A stretch of 39,774 nucleotides of DNA from Atopococcus tabaci DSM 17538 (GCF_000429585.1 NZ_KE386923.1:16897-56670), one strand, 5' to 3'. Positions 18,532 to 28,534 are shown, counted from the first letter of the stretch. Translations and numbers: made by a program. The notes: generated by a model from the letters alone, not told the origin.

Positions 18532-19008
18532 GTGCTTTTGAATTTCTTCGTTTCTATCGCAGCCGGAGTGGTTGCCGCTGGATTCTCCGTTTTGTATAAC
18601 GCACCTTCCAGAACCACATTCGCTTCGGGTTTGGCTGGCATGGCCGGGTGGCTGGTGTACGCTTCTCTCCCTTCAGACAACGGCTTAGACTTATTCATTG
18701 CAGCCGGTGCGGCATCATTTGCCTTGTCTGCATTGAGCCAAATTTTTGCCCGCCGCTACAAAGTTCCCGTCATCGTCTTCAGTATTCCTGCCCTGATTCC
18801 ATTGGTCCCGGGAGGAACGGCGTACAACACCATGCGCGCATTGATGGAAGAGAACTTTGACAACACGATTCGTCTGGGAACCGAAACGTTTTTCATCTCC
18901 GGCGCCATCGCCTTGGGAGTTTCATTGAGCAGTGCGGTGTGTCAAGTGATTCATCCGCGTCTTTCAAAGAAAAGATTAAGACCGCCTATGCGTGGAAAGA
19001 AAATGTGA
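18532..19008 (+). CDS. Threonine/serine exporter, second (DUF3815-type) membrane subunit
   Basis: A 158-residue protein with about five hydrophobic helices and the family stretch PVIVFSIPALIPLVPGG. In Bacillota ThrE is often split into a DUF1212 protein and this smaller partner, which together export Thr/Ser. I choose the GTG at 18532 because AAAGGAGA lies 7 bases upstream and the product then begins MLLNFF like relatives; an ATG at 18514 is possible. It follows the broken DUF1212 gene by 4 bases and is probably co-transcribed. With its partner disrupted, export activity is doubtful. Confidence 0.85.
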   Translation: MLLNFFVSIAAGVVAAGFSVLYNAPSRTTFASGLAGMAGWLVYASLPSDNGLDLFIAAGAASFALSALSQIFARRYKVPVIVFSIPALIPLVPGGTAYNTMRALMEENFDNTIRLGTETFFISGAIALGVSLSSAVCQVIHPRLSKKRLRPPMRGKKM

Positions 19009-19014
19009 TTGTTG

Positions 19015-19045
19015 CATCTGCCTTGAACAGGCAGGTGTTTTTTTT
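19015..19045 (+). terminator. Terminator of the ThrE-type operon
   Basis: CATCTGCCT / AGGCAGGTG (with one G-U) followed by eight Ts, 6 bases after the stop. Confidence 0.85.
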
Positions 19046-19048
19046 GCA

Positions 19049-19094
19049 CAAAAAAAGCTATCCGCTCCTCACTGAGTGAGTTCAGATAGCTTTT
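19049..19094 (-). terminator. Terminator of the M23 peptidase gene
   Basis: Minus strand outer stem AAAAGCTATC / GATAGCTTTT with an inner CTCAC / GTGAG stem, followed by Ts. Confidence 0.8.
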
Positions 19095-19101
19095 GTGGTT
19101 T

Positions 19102-20646
19102 TTATAGTCCCAAGTATGGAGCCGGGTCGACAGTTCTGCCGTTTTTGTACACTTCAAAGTGCAAGTGGACACCTGTGGAAGAACCGGTTGTTCCCATGGT
19201 TCCAATTGTTTGTCCTTGAGAAACTTCTTGTCCTGGTCTGACACGGACGCTTCCAGTCTGCATGTGCGCATACAAGGTTTGAAGGCCGTTTCCGTGATCA
19301 ATCTTCACGTAGTAGCCCCAACCGCTGTGGTAAGTGGCAGTGACAACCCTTCCGCTTTGAGCAGCGACAATTGGGCCACCGCCGGCAAAGTCCATTCCTG
19401 CATGAAGTTTGTTGTATCCAAAAATCGGATGGCGTCTGTAACCATAACGGGAAGTTACATAACCGCCTGATGGACGGATAAATCCGCTGGATGACTTAGC
19501 AGGCTTAGAAGCCGGTTTAGACGTCTGCGTGGTTTTCGGTTTCGCCGGAGCTTGTTTTTTAGGAGCCGGTGTTGATTTTTTGGACTCTGCTTTAGGAGCT
19601 GACGCTTTTTTCTCTGATTTTGTTTCTGCCTTCGCTTTAGATGCTGCTTCTGCTTCTGCTTCTGCTTCTACTACGGCTGCTGCTTCCGCTTCTGCCGTAG
19701 CTCTTGCTTTAGCTTCTGCTTCTGCTTCTGCTTCTGCTGCCGCTTCTGCCGCAGCTCTTGCTTTAGCTTCTGCTTCTGCTTCTGCTTTAGCTTTGGCTTC
19801 TGCCTCTGCTTTTGCACGAGCTTCCGCTTCTTTGCGTGCTCGTTCTTCTTCCGCTTTACGGATAGCTTCTAAACGGTCACGTTCAGCTTGGATTTCTTTA
19901 TCCAAATTGCTGGTTTGTTGAACAATCGCTTGTTGTTCTTGGACAAATGCTTCTTTTTCTTCAGCTGTCATATTGTATAATTCAGCCACTTGAATAATGG
20001 TGTCATCCAATTCTACTTTTTGAGCGACCAAGTTGTTGCGGTCCTCTTCCATTTGCGCTTTGATGGCTTCGATTTCTTCTTTTTCAACTTGTACTTGTTT
20101 TTCTGCAGCTTCCAACGCTTTTTGGTCGTTAACTTGTTCGGTCACGATGTTTTTATTGGCGCCAACGATTTGGTTGACAAGGCCGATTCGTCCAACAAGG
20201 TCGGACAAATTTTCTGCAGATACAATGATATCCAACATGTTGTTTGGATCACCTTGTGTTTGCACGGCACGGGCTTGGTTTCTTAATTTGTCTTCCCGTT
20301 GTGCAATTTGTTCTTTCAACTGAGCAATTTCTTTTTGCAGTCGTTCAATCTCTGCATTTTTTTCTTTCAACTTTGCTTCTTGGTCCTGAAGTTTTTGAAC
20401 CAATTCGTTGATGCTCGCTTGAAGCGTCTGCACTTGCTGTTCCAATGCTTCTCTTTCAGACTGCAAGTTTTGCATTTGTTGTTCACGATTTTGGATTTCA
20501 CTTTCCACTTCACCGGAACGATTTTGTAATTCTTGTCTTTGTTGTTCCATTTCTTCCAAAGTAGAGGCTTCTGCTTCAACTGGAACCAATCCGGATCCCG
20601 CTAACAACAGAAAAGCCGCTATACTATATGTCCATTTCTTATTCAA
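19102..20646 (-). CDS. Secreted coiled-coil M23 (LytM) peptidoglycan hydrolase
   Basis: A PcsB/CwlO/EnvC-like cell-wall hydrolase of 514 residues. A signal peptide (residues 1-27) ends in a VEAEAS-type cleavage region. A long coiled coil covers about 30-265. It is followed by a low-complexity Ala/Glu/Lys linker of EAEAKA-like repeats (about 265-345) and a Lys/Pro/Ser-rich wall-spanning segment. The C-terminal zinc peptidase domain has HAGMDF near 413 and HLHFE near 495, so the metal ligands are present. The start is TTG with AGGAGG 10 bases upstream. The linker DNA is built of GCTTCT-type repeats and is prone to length change. Probably FtsEX- or WalRK-linked as in relatives, but neither is in the window. 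Confidence 0.92.
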   Translation of the reverse strand: MNKKWTYSIAAFLLLAGSGLVPVEAEASTLEEMEQQRQELQNRSGEVESEIQNREQQMQNLQSEREALEQQVQTLQASINELVQKLQDQEAKLKEKNAEIERLQKEIAQLKEQIAQREDKLRNQARAVQTQGDPNNMLDIIVSAENLSDLVGRIGLVNQIVGANKNIVTEQVNDQKALEAAEKQVQVEKEEIEAIKAQMEEDRNNLVAQKVELDDTIIQVAELYNMTAEEKEAFVQEQQAIVQQTSNLDKEIQAERDRLEAIRKAEEERARKEAEARAKAEAEAKAKAEAEAEAKARAAAEAAAEAEAEAEAKARATAEAEAAAVVEAEAEAEAASKAKAETKSEKKASAPKAESKKSTPAPKKQAPAKPKTTQTSKPASKPAKSSSGFIRPSGGYVTSRYGYRRHPIFGYNKLHAGMDFAGGGPIVAAQSGRVVTATYHSGWGYYVKIDHGNGLQTLYAHMQTGSVRVRPGQEVSQGQTIGTMGTTGSSTGVHLHFEVYKNGRTVDPAPYLGL

Positions 20647-20666
20647 AATAAGTATTCCTCCTGCGT

Positions 20667-20672
20667 ATTATA
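20667..20672 (-). promoter_or_regulatory. -10 box of the M23 peptidase promoter
   Basis: A perfect minus-strand TATAAT just before the AGGAGG site. The expected -35 position (ACTTTT, 17 bases up) is poor. The rest of 20647-20900 is AT-rich with no gene; it holds a palindromic AAGCGCTT near 20850 and TGTTAC/TGTAAT half-sites near 20813-20825 that could bind a regulator. Confidence 0.5.
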
Positions 20673-20900
20673 GCTGTTGTTTGTCATTCAAAAGTGTCGG
20701 GACTGCGATTCATGTGTTTAATAACATTTATAGTATGTTTTGATATGTTTTTTTTTGAAAAATTAACTAAGAGTATCATAACATATTAAAAAAGAAACAA
20801 TATTTTAATTGTGTTACAGATGTAATAAGCTGTGTTATTTTTAAATTTAAGCGCTTTATATCGCATTTTTCCTTTTATTTCTGTAACACTTCATTCACAA

Positions 20901-20940
20901 AAAAAGGAAAAACCTACACGACGGCAGGTTTTTCCTTTTT
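20901..20940 (-). terminator. Terminator of the P-loop kinase gene
   Basis: A perfect 15-bp stem AAAAAGGAAAAACCT / AGGTTTTTCCTTTTT adjoining the stop codon. It can work in both directions. Confidence 0.85.
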
Positions 20941-21675
20941 CTATAAACATAACAATTCACCAGTTGGAGAAAGCCCCAGCAGAATGTTCGATTTTTGTCG
21001 GTGTGCCAATACGCGGCAGACATTTTTCCGGTCGCTGGCTGCGTAAAAAGCTGCCGCTTCCGTCTGTGAAAATCCGCCTTTCATTTTTCGCTCAATCAAC
21101 CGGGGACGCAGCAAACTTTCCTCCGCTTCGATGAAAATACTCAAATCGCAATAGTCTCTCAATTCATCCCAATTTTCTTCATTTAACAACAGCCAGTTGC
21201 CTTCAATCAGTACAATATCCGCATCCACCCATGTTGTCTCTTCGCTCACATCGTGTAACTGACGGTCATACACCGCCCATTCCACTGGGCTATGTTGCAA
21301 GGTCAGAATGTTTCTTTTCAGTGCTTCCAGGTTGAACGACTCCGGACTGCCTTTCACATCGTTCAGCCTCACCCGGGTCTTTCCCTCTTCCAACCAGTGC
21401 GTCAATAAATATTCCCGTTTATGGTGGTACCCGTCAATGGAAACCGATTGGAAAGTATACGGGAAGTCCTGCTGTTTGTACAAATACTCCATAAACAGAC
21501 TGAGCGTGGTTTTTCCCGTCCCGGGAGGAGCAGCCAAGTACGCAATCACCCGGCTGCCTTTTTCCGCCCGTTTTTGATTGATCTGATTGAGAAGAGGCAA
21601 CAAGACCTGATTTATTTCTTTTTCGGTGTACTCTGCCTCCACTTCTAATCCTGTCACACGTAACGTAATCTTCAC
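20941..21675 (-). CDS. Nucleoside/sugar kinase-like P-loop protein (PRK/PanK-related)
   Basis: The 244-residue protein has a P-loop, APPGTGKTT, near residues 47-55, an aspartate-containing SIDGYHHKREYL segment and VYDRQLHD, followed by VLIEGNWLLL as a Walker-B-like strand. This is the layout of the uridine kinase/phosphoribulokinase/pantothenate kinase superfamily, close to the YggC-type nucleoside/nucleotide kinase family proteins. The substrate is not known. I use the GTG at 21675, with AAAGGAGAGG just upstream; a GTG at 21720 is possible but lacks a ribosome site. Monocistronic between two terminators. Confidence 0.75.
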   Translation of the reverse strand: MKITLRVTGLEVEAEYTEKEINQVLLPLLNQINQKRAEKGSRVIAYLAAPPGTGKTTLSLFMEYLYKQQDFPYTFQSVSIDGYHHKREYLLTHWLEEGKTRVRLNDVKGSPESFNLEALKRNILTLQHSPVEWAVYDRQLHDVSEETTWVDADIVLIEGNWLLLNEENWDELRDYCDLSIFIEAEESLLRPRLIERKMKGGFSQTEAAAFYAASDRKNVCRVLAHRQKSNILLGLSPTGELLCL

Positions 21676-21722
21676 CGAAACCTCTCCTTTTGCATTTTCT
21701 TCTATTATATATGTATACACAA

Positions 21723-21764
21723 AAAAAGATGGAAGAAAGTCCCCTTACTTTCTTCCATCTTTTT
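21723..21764 (-). terminator. Terminator of the polar amino acid ABC operon
   Basis: A perfect 18-bp stem AAAAAGATGGAAGAAAGT with its complement across a 6-nt loop, followed by Ts on the minus strand. Confidence 0.9.
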
Positions 21765-21765
21765 A

Positions 21766-22491
21766 CTATAGTACTTTTGCGAGAAAATCTTGTGTTCTCG
21801 GGTTTTGCGGATTTTCGAACAACTCTTCCGGCGTGCCTTGTTCAACGATGACACCCGCATCCATGAACAGCACGCGATCCGCCACTTCTTTGGCGAAACC
21901 CATTTCGTGGGTCACAACCACCATCGTCATGCCCGACTTGGCCAGGTCGTGCATCACCTTCAGCACTTCCCCTACCATTTCCGGATCCAATGCACTCGTC
22001 GGCTCATCGAAGAGCATCACTGCCGGGTTCATCGCCAACGCACGAGCGATGGCCACACGTTGCTGCTGCCCGCCTGAAAGACTGGACGGATACGCATTGG
22101 CTTTTTCCGCCAGACCGACTTTTTCCAACAGATCCTTCGCTGTTTGCTCAGCTTCCTGCTGGGAAATGCCTTTGGCTTTCATCGGAGCAACAGTCAGATT
22201 TTGCAGCACCGTCATATGCGGAAAGAGGTTGAAACTTTGGAAGACCATGCCCATTTTTTGACGCAATTCATTGAGTTTACCTTCTTTCAAATTGGTCAGT
22301 ACGGTTCCTTCAAACTCGATCTCGCCGCTTGTTGGTACTTCCATCAAGTTCAAACAGCGGAGGAAAGTACTTTTCCCGGAACCACTGGGGCCGATGACGA
22401 CCACCACTTCGCCTTTATGCACTTCTTCCGAAATGTCTTTCAGTACCAAATTGTCTCCAAATGATTTTTCTAAATGGCGGATATCAATCAT
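21766..22491 (-). CDS. Polar amino acid ABC transporter ATPase (GlnQ-like)
   Basis: A 241-residue ATPase with Walker [10 protein letters not shown], the Q-loop in [12 protein letters not shown], signature LSGGQQQR, Walker [14 protein letters not shown] and the H-loop histidine in [10 protein letters not shown]. It powers the fused binding-protein/permease encoded just upstream; the two genes overlap by 8 bases (ATGATTGA), so they are translationally coupled. Glutamine or glutamate is the likely substrate by family. Confidence 0.93.
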   Translation of the reverse strand: MIDIRHLEKSFGDNLVLKDISEEVHKGEVVVVIGPSGSGKSTFLRCLNLMEVPTSGEIEFEGTVLTNLKEGKLNELRQKMGMVFQSFNLFPHMTVLQNLTVAPMKAKGISQQEAEQTAKDLLEKVGLAEKANAYPSSLSGGQQQRVAIARALAMNPAVMLFDEPTSALDPEMVGEVLKVMHDLAKSGMTMVVVTHEMGFAKEVADRVLFMDAGVIVEQGTPEELFENPQNPRTQDFLAKVL

Positions 22492-23938
22492 ATTTCATCT
22501 TCCCTTCATAGTAGTTGAGGAGTTTCGTCAAGCTGAATGTCAAAATGAAGTAAATGATCATCGTGATGAACAACGGGAGAACACCGCGGTATGAAATGGA
22601 GGTGACCACGCGGGTCTGGAAGATCAATTCGCTGACACCGATGATCGAAACGATCGAACTTTCTTTGATGACCGTAATGAATTCATTCCCCAATGCTGGC
22701 CAGATATTTTTCAATGCTTGCGGGAAAATGATGTGGCGCATCGTGTCCCGGTGGCCCATGCCCAAACTTCTGGCGGCTTCCGTTTGACCCGACGGCACAG
22801 AGTTCAAGCCCGAGCGGATGATTTCGCAAATGTATGCCGCACTGTTCAAGGAGACAGCGATAATCCCCGAGAGCATAGCCGGGATATTGACCAAGTAACC
22901 GACCGCGAAGTAGATGAACATCACTTGAATCAGCATCGGCGTTCCACGTACAAATTCGACATATGCCGTTGCCAGCGGACGGAAGACCATGTTTCGGGAT
23001 AAACGCATCAGCGCCAACAGAATCCCCAAAACGGATCCAAAGAACACACTGACGATTGAAATGAAAATCGTATTCATCGTTCCATTAAGGAAGTACGGCC
23101 CATATTGGCTGATGGATGATCCTTCTTCTTGGTTTTCAAGGTTCAAATATTCCCCAGCTTGTGCCAGATACTCCTCTTGCAATCCTTGTTCATCAATTTC
23201 TGCCAAAACGCCGTTCACCACTTCGACCAGTTCATCGGACCCTTTTTGGAAAGCAATCGCCGATCCTTGTTCTGATTCATCCAGCTCGAAACCTCCGTCA
23301 AAAGTGTATAAGTCCGGATTATTTCCCGCATAAGCTTCCGCATTCGGTTTTTCCATGACAATGGCTTCCACTTTGTTGGTCTTTAGGGCCAAAATCAAAT
23401 CCGTAATTTTCGTCAGTTTCATCAATTCGACATCTGGAATTTGTGCCGCCAAGGCTTCTTGCAGTGACCCACTTTGAACCCCGACTACTTTTCCGGCGAG
23501 TGAATCAATGCCCGTATAAATTTCTGCGTCTGTTTCACGCACCATGAGGTTGTGCCCTCCGACATAGTATACATCGGAAAAATCCACACTCTGACGGCGC
23601 TCTTCGGTCGGGCTCATCCCGGCGATGACCATATCCACGCTCCCCGTTTCCAGTGCCGGCAGCAAACTGTCGAACCCAATGTCTTCAATCTGCAGCTCCA
23701 CTCCTAATTCTTCGGCAATTCTTTCTGCGATGAATATGTCCATTCCGACAATTTTGTCCTGGCCGTCCACCCTCGCATGAAACTCATACGGCGGAAAATC
23801 CGCACTTGTTCCAATGATCATCGTTCCTTTGTCTTGTATCTCCTCTATTGTTGTCGCCTGTGCCGTCATCGGACTGAACACCAACACCTGCAACAACATC
23901 ACAAACGCAAAGAGTACCGCCATTCCTTTTTTTCTCAT
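22484..23938 (-). CDS. Fused substrate-binding/permease protein of a polar amino acid ABC transporter (GlnPH-like)
   Basis: A single 484-residue protein joins a signal peptide (1-29), a periplasmic-binding-protein-type domain (about 35-265, with [12 protein letters not shown]) and a permease with about five helices (280-480) bearing the EAA loop [17 protein letters not shown] near residue 400. This fusion is typical of lactic acid bacteria and streptococci. ATG start with GAGG upstream. A promoter lies at 23978-24006. Intact. Confidence 0.92.
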   Translation of the reverse strand: MRKKGMAVLFAFVMLLQVLVFSPMTAQATTIEEIQDKGTMIIGTSADFPPYEFHARVDGQDKIVGMDIFIAERIAEELGVELQIEDIGFDSLLPALETGSVDMVIAGMSPTEERRQSVDFSDVYYVGGHNLMVRETDAEIYTGIDSLAGKVVGVQSGSLQEALAAQIPDVELMKLTKITDLILALKTNKVEAIVMEKPNAEAYAGNNPDLYTFDGGFELDESEQGSAIAFQKGSDELVEVVNGVLAEIDEQGLQEEYLAQAGEYLNLENQEEGSSISQYGPYFLNGTMNTIFISIVSVFFGSVLGILLALMRLSRNMVFRPLATAYVEFVRGTPMLIQVMFIYFAVGYLVNIPAMLSGIIAVSLNSAAYICEIIRSGLNSVPSGQTEAARSLGMGHRDTMRHIIFPQALKNIWPALGNEFITVIKESSIVSIIGVSELIFQTRVVTSISYRGVLPLFITMIIYFILTFSLTKLLNYYEGKMKYD

Positions 23939-23977
23939 TTGGATTCCTCATTCCTAAAGTGATAGTTGATTGATAGA

Positions 23978-24006
23978 ATCATACCAACTTTAGAATGTTT
24001 ATGCAA
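23978..24006 (-). promoter_or_regulatory. Promoter of the GlnPH-GlnQ operon
   Basis: Minus strand TTGCAT (24001-24006), a 17-base spacer and TATGAT (23978-23983) with an extended TGG-type element. Confidence 0.7.
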
Positions 24007-24091
24007 CAATTATTTAGAAATTTGAATCATTTTTTGTTTATTACACGCTTTTATGTAAATTATGTGTATAATCGAATAAAACTTCCACAAG

Positions 24092-24142
24092 AAAAAACAC
24101 CCTTTTCGCTAACAGGAAAGTCCGTTAGTGGAAAGGGTGTTT
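24092..24142 (-). terminator. Terminator after the truncated PTS EIIBC gene
   Basis: Minus strand stem AAACACCCTTTCCACTAAC with a nearly perfect complement, followed by TTTTTTC. Confidence 0.85.
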
Positions 24143-24173
24143 GAATGGCTAATGATGTTTTCGTTTTAGACAA

Positions 24174-25304
24174 TCAGCTTCCAGCAGTTGCTTGATCGAC
24201 GACTTTTTGGCTTGGTTCTTCAAATCCTAATACCCAAGTCAGCGCAAATCCAGCTGCAAATGAAATCACAACCATGAGCAACGTGTGCATCAAGTTATTG
24301 CCGCTGTCCAAGAAGACAGGAATTTCCGCGATGCTCGGGTTCGCGAAGGCAAATGCGCGGACAGTCATGATTCCCGCGTACAATCCGCCGATTCCCCCTG
24401 CCGCCAACACAGCGTACAATGGACGTTTCAAAATCAATTCGATTCCGTACAATGCCGGCTGGGATACACCCATCATCGCCATCACAGTCGCTGAAACTGA
24501 GAAAGATCTGTAGGCTTGGTTTTTGGTCTTCAAAGCCACCGCCAAGGCTACTCCTGCGTGGGCCATGTTTCCGGCCAACAAACCAGGGCCGAGGATGGTC
24601 TCATATCCCAATGCAGCGATCGACAAGGTTGCTGCCGGGAAGAGAGAATAGTGAACGCCGGCCATGATGATGAACGGGCTCAACGTTCCTACGATGGTTG
24701 GAACCAACCACGGAACCGTTCCGTTGAAGTAGTTCAACACTGTTGCAATGGCATCGGCCACGACTGTTCCAATCGGTCCGAGGACACTTAAGCCCAACAA
24801 GGTTCCCAATACCAGGATAAACAATGGATTCAACACCGGAGCCAATAAGTCCGGCATGATTTTCTTTAAACCACGCTCAATATAGCTTTGTGCCCAGACA
24901 ATCAAAATGATGGGAATAACACTGTTTGCGTATTGAACGGATCGAATCGGCAATTCAAAGAAACTGAATACATTAAACTGTGCCATCGCTGCCAGCAAAA
25001 TTGGCATAAAGTAAAAGACCGCATCTGAAATTGTGCTCAATACGCCTTCTTCGGCAGTACCTTCCGATACGATTCCCAAAGTCAACAACAAGATGATAAT
25101 CCCTTGAAGAATCCCGGCGCCTGCGAGCGGAGTTAAGATAGGTGCGAAAATCCCTTGAATCACTGCAAGAAGTTTTTTCCCGGCTCCATCTGACTCTTCT
25201 TCCGGTTCATCGTCAGAGACAGATAAGTCAGACTCCAATTCTTCCGCCATCTCTCTGTCCATACGCAATACCAATTGATGGTCTTGGGTGACAATTTCAG
25301 TCAC
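24174..25304 (-). pseudogene. Truncated PTS beta-glucoside/sucrose-type EIIBC
   Basis: The 376-residue reading frame begins with only the last 25 or so residues of an EIIB domain (GVTEIVTQDHQLVLRM); the phosphorylated-Cys part is absent. The EIIC domain starts at GIFAPILTPLAGAGILQG. After FYFMPILLAAMAQFNV it jumps directly to FFELPIRSVQYANSVIPII. Relatives carry about 30 more residues here (the AAKKF...NP..A...G..LHP segment), so there is an in-frame internal deletion too. The start is taken as GTG 25304 with AAGGA upstream. A promoter is still visible at 25365-25392. Probably non-functional as a sugar permease. Confidence 0.75.
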
Positions 25305-25364
25305 TCCTTTATTCCTTCTAGACAACAAAATAAGGATGAATCAAAAGCGACTTTCCTATCTGTT

Positions 25365-25392
25365 AGTATAGAAGAAAAGCGGTACATTCCAA
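25365..25392 (-). promoter_or_regulatory. Promoter of the truncated EIIBC gene
   Basis: Minus strand TTGGAA (25387-25392), a 16-base spacer and TATACT (25365-25370). The remaining stretch 25393-25620 is AT-rich and shows no gene. Confidence 0.5.
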
Positions 25393-25621
25393 GCAATAAG
25401 CCTTGATATGCAATTTTTACCTTTACTAAAATAAAACGAATTGTAGTACCTGTCAACTATCGTTTTATAACGAAAAAAACGCCTCCAATTTCAACTAGTT
25501 TTTTGCATACAGCTCCAACCCTCATATTGTTACATATTGAGCATTTGTTCTGTCAGAAATGTTGAAACACCCTTTTTATATAAAACCCTTTCCAAGTGAA
25601 CAATTGAACTTTTAGAGAGTG

Positions 25622-25664
25622 AAAGAAAAAACGCTAAGAAAGCGTAACCTTTCTCAGCGTATGA
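25622..25664 (-). terminator. Terminator of the small membrane protein gene
   Basis: Minus strand ACGCTGAGAAAG / CTTTCTTAGCGT hairpin followed by TTTTTTC, about 50 bases after the stop at 25716. Confidence 0.8.
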
Positions 25665-25715
25665 TTTCTTAACATTGTGAATGAATTTAGAACTTTTTGA
25701 CATGTTTAGATTGTT

Positions 25716-26033
25716 TTAATAAAATGTGTACCGTTTCTTCCGGTTGTTTCGAAAGCGATAAATCAGCGGATTGGCAATGGACAATACGACAATTGCAAGG
25801 TAGAAGTATAATGTAACCGGATCGCCTGTCCATCCCATTTCCTCGAGGATTTGGTTTTCAACAACCAACAGGGCTGTCGCCGTCAACAAGCCGGTGACCG
25901 ACACACTTCCTATCGCAAACAGACTGACCCCGCTTGATTGGCTGCGCTCAATCAACGCAAGAATGGTAAAGACTACTAAAATTGCTGCAATGACCATGAA
26001 GACCGGCCGCATCTGTGTAAACATTTCGGACAT
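25716..26033 (-). CDS. Small membrane protein of unknown function
   Basis: Not recognised. The 105-residue product has three hydrophobic helices (about residues 12-28, 37-57 and 72-92) and ends in a strongly basic tail with R, N and K. The ATG at 26033 is used because AAAAGGGG lies 8 bases before it; an upstream in-frame extension has no ribosome site. It follows the broken SRAP gene by about 75 bases and has its own terminator. Confidence 0.6.
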   Translation of the reverse strand: MSEMFTQMRPVFMVIAAILVVFTILALIERSQSSGVSLFAIGSVSVTGLLTATALLVVENQILEEMGWTGDPVTLYFYLAIVVLSIANPLIYRFRNNRKKRYTFY

Positions 26034-26108
26034 ACAACGTCCCCTTTTCTCTTTTTCTATCATGGTACCGTGAAACACCGTGCGGAACAAGTACAAGAAA
26101 ATAAGTTT

Positions 26109-26691
26109 TTAATGAATGACCAGCTCTCGTTCAGTCGGTTTCAACGATTGCTGCACTTCTCTTGGGTCTTGTGACAAATCCAAGTAACGGGCTTCTTCGT
26201 CCGGCTCCAAAATTACCGGCATCCGGTCATGAATATCCGCCATCTGTTCATTTGCGTCCGTGGTCAAGATGGCATACGTCAAGTAGCTTCCGCCTTCATC
26301 ATCTTCATACCGCTCACAGATTCCCGCCATAGAAAAAATGGGTAAATCTTTCACTGCAATTGTCTTTTTTTTCCTTTTTCTTCTGCCCATCCACCTTTTT
26401 CCATTCATAGAAAAAAGTAGCCGGTACGATGCACCGTTTCTTGGCAAACGGTTCTTTGAAAGTGGGTTTTTCCAAGACACTTTCAGCACGCGCATTGATG
26501 AGCGGCCGTTTGGCAAAGCTGGGGGTGAAGCCCCATTTGACCCGATGCAGGCGGTAGTTCGGCAGCAGGACGATATTTTCGGTGGTTGGAAAGATCTCTT
26601 CCCGCTCTTCGATGGGGCCATCCGATTCTTTTACAGGATAGCGGTCATGCAGTTCTTCTTTTGAGACTGTCAGTCCATATCTTCCGCACAT
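26109..26691 (-). pseudogene. SRAP/YedK (HMCES-type) abasic-site protein, frameshifted
   Basis: Members of this family form a covalent link between Cys2 and abasic sites in single-stranded DNA, protecting them. The start ATG TGC at 26691 (AAAGGA 8 bases upstream) gives the required MCGRYG. The N-terminal frame also has NARAES and PATFFYEW, then ends after a Lys-rich run. A second frame resumes at the same point and carries the catalytic HDRMPVIL and the C-terminus to 26109. The switch lies in a run of eight As (about 26366-26373), so a single-base slip is the lesion. All the catalytic residues survive across the two frames, so a sequencing error or a reversible slippage are both possible. Confidence 0.85.
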
Positions 26692-26787
26692 GCTGATCAT
26701 CCTTTCCGGTTTGTCAGTTGTATCTTACCAAAAAACACAAATGAGAGCATGTATACGGCACCGTTTCTCCTATTAAATGGTCGTCTG

Positions 26788-27612
26788 TCACTTCACCGTT
26801 TCTTTTAATTGCAAAAGCAGTGGTTGGGGCGTTTCCGCCACATACAATGTCTGCCCTTCTTCCAATGTCAGTTCCAACGCAGGGCCGGTCGCAATCGGTT
26901 CTCCTGTTGTTTCATCGATTGCCCACCGGCTGAAAAATTCGATGACACGCGGTTCGACCGTGTCTTCAAAAATATATAGGTAACCACCGGCCGGTTGCTG
27001 CTCCAATAGGTAAGTTCCCGCCTGCACGTGTTCGCCTACGTTCCAAATACCCGGACTCAGCACAGCGTCCGCTTCAACTCTTTGTACCGCCGAATGTTCA
27101 AGGCGGCCGTCTATTTCCACAAAAAATTCTTCTCCTGCAAGGGTCACCCGGTTTCCTTCCCGCAAGTCCACTTCAACCGGCATAGGCGTCATCGGCGACA
27201 ACAACTCCCGAAGAACCAACCAGCCTTCCGCATCTGTGATTGTCAACGTGGCGTTGCCGCTGTTTCGGGGATCCATATTTTCCGTCACATACCGGAACTG
27301 GTACCGTCCGGCCGAAATGTCTTCTCCGATGGTATATATGCCTGGTTCCATTTGATGCGCCGGTTCATCCGTCAGCGGCAATGGCGGTTCCAACAGTTCT
27401 TCACTGAACGGCTCCAAAAGATACAGCGCTTTTTCTTCTCCGATGATTTCCTGGTTTTTCTGATAAGCTGCGATGGCTTGCTCATTTCGTTGGATATCCT
27501 GTCCGTCGTACCGCTCGGGGGCCAGCCCCGTCCATCCGGCACATCCTGCCGCCAACACACTCATCCCCGTCCAAGCAACGGAACACAGCCGTTTAAGAGA
27601 CAAAGACGTCAT
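26788..27612 (-). CDS. Lipoprotein with two PGxYxxGxxxxAGxY repeats, linked to an ABC-2 transporter
   Basis: A 274-residue secreted lipoprotein: basic N-terminus, hydrophobic stretch and lipobox LAAGC with the acylated Cys24. It has two copies of a short domain: PGIYTIGEDISAGRY near residue 90 and PGIWNVGEHVQAGTY near 192. Such repeats occur in various surface proteins without an assigned function. The ATG at 27612 has GGGAGGG 6 bases upstream and overlaps the end of the ATPase gene by 20 bases, so it belongs to the same operon. It may help the transporter recognise its substrate outside the cell; this is inference. Confidence 0.75.
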   Translation of the reverse strand: MTSLSLKRLCSVAWTGMSVLAAGCAGWTGLAPERYDGQDIQRNEQAIAAYQKNQEIIGEEKALYLLEPFSEELLEPPLPLTDEPAHQMEPGIYTIGEDISAGRYQFRYVTENMDPRNSGNATLTITDAEGWLVLRELLSPMTPMPVEVDLREGNRVTLAGEEFFVEIDGRLEHSAVQRVEADAVLSPGIWNVGEHVQAGTYLLEQQPAGGYLYIFEDTVEPRVIEFFSRWAIDETTGEPIATGPALELTLEEGQTLYVAETPQPLLLQLKETVK

Positions 27613-28534
27613 TGCGGTCCCTCCCGGCTTTTGTTTCTGTCCGTCCATAAAAATGCGTGTAATACTCCGCTGTTCCCAATGGTCCAACGACTACGGCTTC
27701 TGCTTTTATCGTCCGCAACAGATGGAACAGTTCCAATTGTTGGTCCAAGGTATAGGAGTGAATCGGGATGCAAATTTTTTCCCCGTTCAACCGGACCGTG
27801 TCTCCCGGAAGCGGCCACATATCCGCCAGTTTTCTTTGTTGTTCCTCTGAGAGCACCGCTTTGAAGTAATCCGGTGTGGATTCATGCCGGTTGTAGGTGA
27901 AATGGATGCGACCGTCTTTCAAGAAAAAGACTTGGTCTGCGTATTCGTCCAAGTTGTCCAACAAATGGGAAGAAACAAAGATGATTTTACCCGCTTCCCG
28001 GAGTTCCCGAAGCACACTGGACACCAAGTCCACATTTTCAGGATCCAATCCGTTCATCACTTCATCCATCAACATGATGGACGTATCGGCGGCGATCATC
28101 ATCGCAAAACACAACCGCTGTCGCATCCCCAATGAATAGGTGGCCACTTTCCGTTCCACATAATCCCTCATCTTCAACCGGTCAATGATGCGGTCCACCC
28201 GGCTGCGGTCGTTTTTCCAAATGTCGGCATACATCAAAATGTGTTCGGTTCCCGAAAAATTCTCATGCTAGTCGGCTTGATCTGGAAAAAAGGTGATGTG
28301 TTTGTGTAGATTCAAGACATCTTTGGCAGCTTCCGTGTACTCCGTCCCATCCACCAAGATACGGCCGTTTTGAATGGGTATAAAACGCATGATGGCATTG
28401 AACAACGTCGTCTTTCCTGTTCCGTTTGGAGCCACCAATCCAACAATCTGCCCATCTTCCAACTCAAACGACACGTTGTCCAGCACAACCCGGCTGCCGT
28501 AAGCGACCGTCAATTTTTTCACTTCCAAACTCAT
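27593..28534 (-). pseudogene. ABC-2-type transporter ATPase interrupted by an amber codon
   Basis: One continuous frame of 313 codons encodes an export-type ABC ATPase: Walker A APNGTGKTT, signature YSLGMRQR, Walker B IMLMDEVMNGLD and H-loop SSH. At 28268-28270 the frame has TAG between FFPDQAD and HENFSG, where relatives have an ordinary residue. The stop separates Walker A from the signature motif, so neither half alone can work. The start ATG overlaps the upstream permease stop by 4 bases. Unless the amber is read through or is an error, the transporter has no motor. Confidence 0.85.

Noticed and set aside
19600-19830. CRISPR-like or tandem-repeat array
   Set aside because: The short GCTTCT-type repeats are the coding repeats of an Ala/Glu-rich linker, with no spacers.
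19529-19921. Plus-strand Ala/Ser-rich ORF opposite the M23 gene
   Set aside because: It is the antisense reading of the EAEAKA linker repeats, with no ribosome site.
20847-20860. cre site upstream of the M23 peptidase
   Set aside because: It has AAGCGCTT but misses at least three other consensus positions, and it lies far from the -10 box.
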